NCBI RefSeq assembly: GCF_006546935.1
Contig: NZ_SMDN01000001.1
Span: 47,183-111,182 of the forward strand
Length of the DNA stretch: 64,000 bases
Source of the DNA: Mycoplasmopsis mucosicanis
GTDB lineage: Bacteria; Bacillota_I; Bacilli_A; Mycoplasmatales; Metamycoplasmataceae
Direction of reading: 5' to 3'
The notes under the pieces were generated by a model. The model saw only the letters and a list, made by a program, of their open reading frames with translations, made no database searches and was not told where the DNA came from. This document shows, piece by piece, positions 57,414-64,000 of the stretch (the stretch's first letter is position 1; every line of letters starts with the position of its first letter). A program made the position numbers and the translations under genes.

Positions 57414-60050
57414 TTATAAATTTTCAATAAATTTATTAAATTCTTGCTCGAATTCAGATATTTTTGACTTATTGAAGAAAGGCATACCAATAACTTTTCA
57501 ATTACCATCATTAGGCATTAGATTGATATCACTATTTATCAAACTTAATAAATTTGCCTTCCAGTTGTCATGCTCAAGTAGGTGAGTTCCTTTAGGTTCA
57601 ACAAATACTTGAGAATTTATTTTATCGGTTTTGAAATAAAGAAGAAAATCAGGTTCAAAACGATTACCATTATCAAAATCATAAAGTGCAAGTTCACTGA
57701 ATCGTTCGTTTCTAACTAAATAGAATTCAATATTTTTGCTTTCGAGACGCTCTGCATAATTGTCGCTAAATCATTTGACAAATTCTTTTTCTTCACTTGT
57801 TCCATAGTTTTCATTAAAAACATATCATTTTTTAGAACTTAGGTCCATTCTAAGTTTTTCACTTGCTTGACTTTGAGGATTACCGTTTCCGTCTTCATCT
57901 TCAACTTTAGCAACATATATTAATTTATCATCGATAACTTCTTTAAGTTTTTTAGGACGGAGAACTTTTTCACCTACACTTGCATCTTTGAGCGAATAAA
58001 GATAATTTTCAATTTGTTTAAATACTTCCATAACAGCATTAAACATATCTCTTCCACTTATTTTTGCTTTCTTGTCATTAGACTTAAAGATAATTTCAAC
58101 ATTTGAACCTAGATATTCAGAAGAAGTTAGAAATTCTTGAAGTGATTTAAGATTAGAAAACTTAGATTTTAGAAAATCAAACTTCAATGATTCAAAATAA
58201 AGTGCACAGCCCTCAAGAATGTGATATTCAACATCTTCAAGTTTAAGTTCTCGAACAGTTTTAAGTTCTTCTATTTCATTATTTGATGCTGCATTTAAAT
58301 CAAAAAGTCTTTCCTCATTAGCCTTAATTTGTCTAATTTTAAAATCAATAGTTTTAGTGAAATTAACTTTATCTTGCTCGCTTGGCATACTATTTTGTTT
58401 TGGAACTCTTTTGTTAGTTCAAACTAAAGCATTTTGAAAAAACTCCGAATTTTTAAATTCTTCTTTGAGTTTAATTTCGACTACTTTACCATTATCATCA
58501 TCAATAAGACCAGTTTGTTTAAGTGTATTTTGAAGGTCATTGATATAGCGCGAATCATTTTTACAGTGATAATAAAGGGTTTCAAGAACACGGTATTTAT
58601 TGCCTAAGTCGGCATCGAATTTTCGTTTGTTACGATTTTGTTCATCATTGTTATACACAAAAGGACAATAACGGGCTCCACGTCCAATTAATTGAGCTTC
58701 TTTAATTGTATACTTGTTGGTTTTTACACGTGTATTTTCTTGACGTTCATCATGTAGTCTAACAATGTCAAAAAGGTTAAGTACATCTCAACCCTCATTT
58801 AGTTGATCAACTACAAAAATACCACGCAAGACATTGTCTTTATCTTCTAATGTATTGAGCAACACTTGCATTTGTGCATCAATTGCACTTTCAGTGGATG
58901 AGTTAATAATGATTAGTGTTTGCTCACGAAAACTTTCTTTGAGTAGATTAACTAATAATTGATAGTCTTGATGTCCTAAATTTTTAAAGTAACTAAGACT
59001 TTGCTTCATAATTGGAATATCAATAGTTTCAAGAGCAACTATATCTTCAATGTTTAGTTTTTGAATTTTTTCTTTAAACTCTTCAAAAAACTTCTTACTT
59101 TCTGCAATGGTTTTTGACTTAAATAAAACCACAGGTTTTATTTCTAAGCCTAAATCATTAAAAAGCATATGACGATATTCACTAATAATTAATGCTATAA
59201 GAGATCTTTGTCAATATGTTGTCTCAGAACTTATGTTTTGAAAGTTTTTGGTTCATTTTTCGTCTCTAAAAGTTTTGAGAGGATAGTCAAAAATTAGTTT
59301 ATCAGCGTATTTTTTATTAATATCTTCATTATTAAGACCTGCAGTTGCGCTAAATTCAAGTAAAAGAGATTCGGGGTGTTTATTATATAAACTAATTACC
59401 GTGTTTTCTCAAGAGGGTTCTTCGAAAATCTCGAGTTTTTGTGCTTTACTTTTGGCTTTTGTGCTTGCATTTAGGTGATGAGATTCATCGCTGATGAATA
59501 CTACTTTTTGATTGCTAAAATCATATTCACTCATAGCATTTTCACGTGGACTAATAATGTCACTGTGCAATTTTTGAATGGTTGTAAAACATATATTAAT
59601 TGAGTCTTTATCAATGTTTGAAGCTTGAAAATTATCAACAACATTAATTTTTATTGTTTTATTGAAGTGTTTTAAAGGTGAAGCAAATAAATATTTTGAA
59701 CTTGCTGGATTTGCAAAATTTTCTTTAGTTTTCTCAAGAATATTGGTTTGAGATACAAAGAAAATAAAGTTTCTATAACCTTGTTGATATAAAAACAGAA
59801 TTAAAGCAGCCATTATTACTGTCTTTCCACTACCAGTCGCCATTTGAAATAGGTTGTGTATTTTGTCTTGAGTACGTAATTTTGTATTACCTTCATCAAG
59901 ATAATACAAAATAAATGACTGAATTGCTCTAGTTTGGTAATCTCTCAATTTAATTTTAGGATTTAGTCCATTTACAATAAATGTATCAAGGTCTTTAGGT
60001 GGAAAATAATCTAATATATTTTTTAGTTTATCAGCTAAATTATTATTCAT
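57414..60050 (-). CDS. Type III restriction-modification enzyme, Res (helicase/endonuclease) subunit
   Basis: 878 residues. Superfamily 2 motifs: Walker A MATGSGKTVIM, DESHH (motif II), EFSATAG (motif III), FVVDQLNEGWDVLNLFDIVRL (motif V) and QLIGRGARY (motif VI). C-terminal PD-(D/E)XK nuclease: RFEPDFLLYFK ... VFVEPKG. Frame intact with several UGA. Start overlaps the mod stop by 8 nt. A 15-codon open stretch continues past the TAA to a second stop at 57366. Confidence 0.94.
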
Positions 60051-61983
60051 TCTCTACCTCATAAAATGATTTACTAAATTGTTTGTCAGCTTCACTAATA
60101 CCATATGACTCATCATCTATTTGTGAATAATCTACATACAATTTGTTTTTATTAATTATTGAAATAAGACGTGCTTTTTGTTCATCAAGACTAAGTGAAT
60201 CAAAAGTACTTAAGGTAGATTCAATTTCTTCTTTACTTAAATAAGGGATTATGTCATCAGAATTTAGTATTTGGTTTTTAATATCAACAATGTTGCAGTC
60301 AGTTGCTTTTTTTACCAAATCTACTCATTTTTGTGTATTTTGGGCTAATTCACAGTACACAAATGAGCCACCGCTTTGTCAGCCTACTAACTTAGATATT
60401 CCACCTTGTTCACCATCAATAACTTTTTTAAGTCTTTCTACTGAGATGTCTTCGATATAATCCATTTGTTCAATACCAATATATTGTCGATTCATTTTGT
60501 GTGCTACAGCAGCAGTTGTTCCTGAACCGAGAAAGAAATCTAGAACGATATCATTTGGAGATGTGACTCATTTCAAAATTTCCATAACGATACCCTCGGG
60601 TTTAGAATAATTAAAGGGTACTTTATTGAATAATTTCTTCATATGCTTATTTGATTTCGTATTAGAATATTTTTCTATAACTGGAATAGGTTGATTTGTT
60701 CTGCTCACAATATTTCCATCTTTATCACAATTTAAGTATTGTTTAGTATAAATTTGACTATTCTTAAAAACTACAAATTTATTTTCAATACCTCATTCAA
60801 GTTTTTCCTTACCTCATCTTCAACCTCAGTCTTTTACACTAGCACCACCTTTTTGTCTATCTTCTCATTTATCTTTATCTCCACCTGCATAATATGTTTT
60901 TCCATCATATTCTATTGGATAATCTAGACTTTGTGACCATTCTAAACTTCCACTATCAAGTTTAACGAGTTGATATTTACCTCTTATATGCTCAAATTCA
61001 TCAACTTTTGTATACCTTTCAATATCTTCAACATCTTGAGGGATGATTTTAGCGTAATTCTTATCATTGCAAAAACATAATATATATTCATGTTTTTGTC
61101 TAAAAAATTTACTATCACTCTTCCCGCCGCCTTCTTTGTTTAATCAAATAATTGTACTTAATTCATTTATTCTTCCAAATATACTGTCCATTAATACTTT
61201 TAAATAAGCATATTCATTTCTATCACACTGAACAAAAATCACACCATCATCCCTTAATAATTTTTTGGCCAACTCTAGTCTATTCTTCATAAACACAAGT
61301 CAGGTTGAATGGTTGAATTTATCATTGTATTTAAATGAATCATTACCTGTGTTATAAGGTGGATCAATATAGATACATTTAACTTTTCCCTCATATCTCT
61401 TTAATATAGAACTTAAAGCTATAAGATTATTACCTTTAATGATAAGGTTATCTTTTTCATTAAATGATATGTTTTGCTCAACACCTTGTGAACTATAACG
61501 TTTTGCATTAACTAATACTTTAGGATCAAGAAGTCTATTAATATCGTCAAGACCAAGAGTTTCATTGAGCATAACTTCACTGCGTTTTTGGTCATCTTTG
61601 TCTTGATTGCCAACTAAAACACAATCTTTGTAAGGGAATGATAGTACAACATCGTTGCTCTCGTCAAGAAAGTGTCCATTGTTATCAACCAGGCCAATGC
61701 GATTTTTAAAAGAAGTGAAACTATCAGGCATAAAGTCTTTAAGATTAATAAAATCTATGAATTTTTTGTCATTAAAAATTCAGATGTCTTTAACCTTAAC
61801 AAAGAAATTTTTACGTATTGATTCATTTGAATAAAGAATCTCCATAAGATCACTGTCATGATTATTAACTGCAGCAAAAATGTTGCCTAATAAAAGCTTA
61901 TTTTGTTCAGAAGAATAATATTTATTATTATCTTTAAGTATATCTAATAAACATTGAGTTAATGATGTGATTTTTGTCTCCAT
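60043..61983 (-). CDS. Type III DNA adenine methyltransferase (Mod), copy 1
   Basis: 646 residues. N6-adenine beta-class order: DPPYNTG (motif IV, near residue 220) then FFLGSGTTAAVAHKMNRQYIG (motif I, C-terminal part). The region between is the target recognition domain, unlike that of copy 2 and rich in UGA Trp (DKWED, DWGWRWG). AAGGACTAAT precedes the ATG. Starts 1 nt after copy 2 ends. Confidence 0.94.
60309..60348. repeat. Palindromic-element-like sequence inside mod copy 1, copy 12
   Basis: TTTTTACCAAATCTACTCAT followed by TTTTGTGTATTTTGGGCTAA. The second mod gene has the aligned codons without this pattern and no gap, so it is a sequence match rather than a clear insertion. Confidence 0.4.
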
Positions 61984-61984
61984 A

Positions 61985-63751
61985 TTAGTCCTTTCCTTGA
62001 GGAGTTTTATTGTAAAAACTGTAGTTGAATTTCTTGTCTTGTTCACTTATGTTATATGATTTGCTTTCGATATCACTCAAATTTATGTAAAGTTTGTTCT
62101 TATTGATAATTGATAATAAATGTTGTTTTTGATCGTCAAGATCTAAATTATCAAAATTGCTTAATGCTTCAATGATTTCACATTGAGATAAATATGGAAT
62201 AATAGATGAAGAATTAAGAACAATGTCTTTAATGTTAGAGATATTATCGATTGTTGACTCCATAATTAGATTAACTAGATTTTGTGCATCTTGAGCTAAT
62301 TCACAGTACACAAATGAGCCACCACCTTGTCAGTTGACTGACCGTGATATTCCGCCTTGCTCGCCTTGGATTACTCTTTTAAGTCTTGCTAGTGTGATGT
62401 CTTCGATATAGTCCATTTGCTCAATGCCAATATATTGTCGATTCATTTTGTGTGCTACAGCAGCGGTGGTTCCAGAGCCTACAAAAAAGTCAAGCACAAT
62501 GTCACCTTCAATTGTGGTAGACTCAATAATCCGTTGAATGAGTTTTTCAGGTTTTTGGCCCTTAAAATTCCTGTTGTCGATTAGGATTGTTTCTTCATCG
62601 ATGCTTGTTGAGTTTTTGATTGCAACGCTGTCAAGTTCATCTCATTTATTGCAGTTTCATGTGTCTTCAAGCGGGTATCGTTGACCGCGTGAGGTGTGAT
62701 TGATGTAATTAATTGTGCTGTCGATTTGTGTCTTAGATAAGCCATTTTTTGTTAAAAAGTTAATTAGATCTTTGGTTGGTTTAACTATTTGTTTAAAATC
62801 ATTGTTAGCAATATAAGTTTTATTAAAAAACATATTAGCAGCATTCTTAGAATAAAAAAGAATTGTGTCATGATTTCTTATGAAGTTATTTACACTGGTT
62901 TTATAGCCAGATACAAAGCCCATGCGTCATATAATTTCACGTTGAAAGTTTTTAGCACCAAATATCTCATCCATTAATACTTTACAATAGTGCACCTCAT
63001 TGTAGTCTAAATTAATGAATATAGAGCCATCATTGCTTAAAAGACGTCTTGCAAGTTCAAGACGGTTTTTCATATAAAGAAGTCACGTGGAATGATTAAA
63101 TGAGTCATTATAGTTAAATGAATCAGAGCCTGTGTTATAAGGTGGATCGATATAAATACATTTTATCTTACCTTCATAGCGTTCTATTAGTGAGGAAAGA
63201 ACAATTAGATTATTACCTTTGATAATGAGATTATCGCGCTGATTAAAATGAGTTGCAGGCGTATCAAAACCTTGTTGATAACGGCGAGCATTAAGCAAAA
63301 CTTTAGGTGCTAGCAGACATGAAATTTCATCAATAGCAAGACTTTGATTAAGAAATCTCTCTTGACGCTTCTGTTCTTCTTTGTTTTGTTCTCCTAGTAT
63401 AAAACAGTCTTTAAATGGAAATGATAATACTATTTGGTCATCTTCGTTTAAAAAGTTTCCATGAGTATTGCTTAATGCAATTTTATTTTTAAAAGCAGTA
63501 TAACTATTAGGTAAAAAGTCTTTAAAATTAATAAAATCATAAAAACGTCTTGCATTAAATATATAAATATTTTCGTTATGGATGAAAAATTCTTTTCTAA
63601 TGATTTCATCATTGTATAGCGGCATTATAAAATCTAATTCATAATTGTATATTGCTTGAAATATATTTGCAAGCAATAAATCACCTGATTCTTTTGAATA
63701 ATATTTCTTATTATCTTGCAGTATAGTTATTAAGTGCTTCTTTATTTCCAT
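61985..63751 (-). CDS. Type III DNA adenine methyltransferase (Mod), copy 2
   Basis: 588 residues. YIDPPYNTGSDSFNYNDSFN (motif IV) and DIVLDFFVGSGTTAAVAHKM (motif I). N- and C-terminal thirds closely parallel copy 1; the middle (about residues 260-440) differs. The frame reads through UGA Trp at 63083-63085 and several others. AAGGACAAAA before the ATG. First gene of the mod2-mod1-res operon. Confidence 0.94.
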
Positions 63752-63781
63752 TTTTGTCCTTAATATTAATATATATATTTA

Positions 63782-63809
63782 ATTATATATAGATATATAG
63801 TTTTGTCTT
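63782..63809 (-). promoter_or_regulatory. Promoter of the type III RM operon
   Basis: Minus strand AAGACA (63809-63804), 16-nt spacer, TATAAT (63787-63782). The start would be near 63775, about 25 nt before the ATG. Confidence 0.6.
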
Positions 63810-63848
63810 GTATTTAGATAAAATTCCTACTATTTTGTAGGAAAAAAG

Positions 63849-63872
63849 CAAAATAAAAACCCCTAAGGGGCG
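63849..63872 (-). terminator. rRNA operon terminator
   Basis: GCGCCCC, TTA, GGGG, TTTTTATTTTG on the minus strand, about 70 nt after the 23S 3' end. Confidence 0.85.
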
Positions 63873-63900
63873 CTTGGTTCTTTGAAAACTGAATAGTAAA
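63873..63900 (-). other. 3' half of the 23S rRNA processing stem
   Basis: Minus strand TATTCAGTTTTCAAAGAACC is complementary to the TTCTTTGAAAACTGAATA sequence common before 23S in Firmicutes spacers, so the trailer would pair with the leader of the same transcript. The partner lies outside this window. Confidence 0.6.
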
Positions 63901-63941
63901 TTTTAATTCATTGAAATGTCTAAAATACACATTTACTTTTA

Positions 63942-64000
63942 AACCTATCGATTTATTAGTACTGGTCAGCTCAACATATCGCTATGCTTACACATCCAGC
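63942..64000 (-). rRNA. 23S rRNA, 3' end (gene continues beyond the window)
   Basis: Minus strand GCTGGATGTGTAAGCATAGC, then GATATGTTGAGCTGACCAGT and ACTAATAAATCGATAGGTTT, the conserved 3' end of 23S rRNA. The precise mature end is uncertain by a few nt. No 5S gene follows before the terminator. Confidence 0.92.

Noticed and set aside
57414-63751. The restriction-modification genes look like broken fragments under standard code
   Set aside because: All interruptions are TGA, read as Trp in code 4; the frames of res and both mod genes are open throughout.

Overview
The window is a stretch of a small, AT-rich mollicute genome (Mycoplasma sensu lato). Nearly every long gene is interrupted by in-frame TGA codons that must be read as Trp (genetic code 4). 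All frames below were assembled on that basis, and none needs a frameshift. The lipoproteins with short signal peptides, the phosphatidylglycerophosphate synthase, the oligopeptide permease and the lack of biosynthetic genes fit a wall-less, scavenging parasite, perhaps of the hominis/synoviae/bovis branch. The species assignment is inference.

Layout. 1-5443 (minus): rpoC (3' part cut off by the window edge) and rpoB. 5721-11144 (plus): nfo, an acidic-tailed membrane protein, a thioredoxin-like protein without its CXXC, uvrC and a membrane protein, the last four tightly coupled. 11174-14702 (minus): a B3/B4-like protein, a proline iminopeptidase and aspS. 15094-21900 (plus): tuf, tsaE-tsaB-tsaD (t6A tRNA modification), a YdbC-like ssDNA-binding protein, a GNAT protein, ffh and a YwaF-like membrane protein. 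21950-22345: tmRNA. 22847-24101 (minus): pgsA and a coiled-coil membrane protein. 24150-25469: a lipoprotein.

Transport block (25626-55215). (i) A seven-gene plus-strand operon has a lipoprotein, a surface thermonuclease-like lipoprotein, a MsmK/UgpC-type ATPase, two MalF/MalG-type permeases, a small membrane protein and a second lipoprotein; it resembles nuclease/ABC operons proposed for nucleic-acid uptake in other mycoplasmas. (ii) A minus-strand oppABCDF operon is preceded by what reads as a complete lysine riboswitch (L-box) plus terminator/antiterminator. (iii) A BMP-family lipoprotein, ATPase and two permeases probably import nucleosides or simple sugars. In all three systems at least one cytoplasmic part carries a 250-470-residue helical, coiled-coil-like insertion or extension that ordinary homologues lack. 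Between (ii) and (iii) lie a membrane protein, tRNA-Leu(CAA), a TmcAL-like gene and the infC-rpmI-rplT operon.

55398-64000: a Cof-type HAD phosphatase, a membrane protein, a type III restriction-modification locus with two tandem Mod paralogues and one Res, and the 3' end of a 23S rRNA gene (minus strand) with its trailer and terminator but no adjacent 5S gene.

Scattered through the window is a family of ~40-bp interrupted palindromes (arms TTTTACCAA / TTGGTAAAA around TACTCA / TGAGTA). There is also a recurring promoter layout in which the -10 box lies about 6 nt before the ATG, implying leaderless mRNAs.
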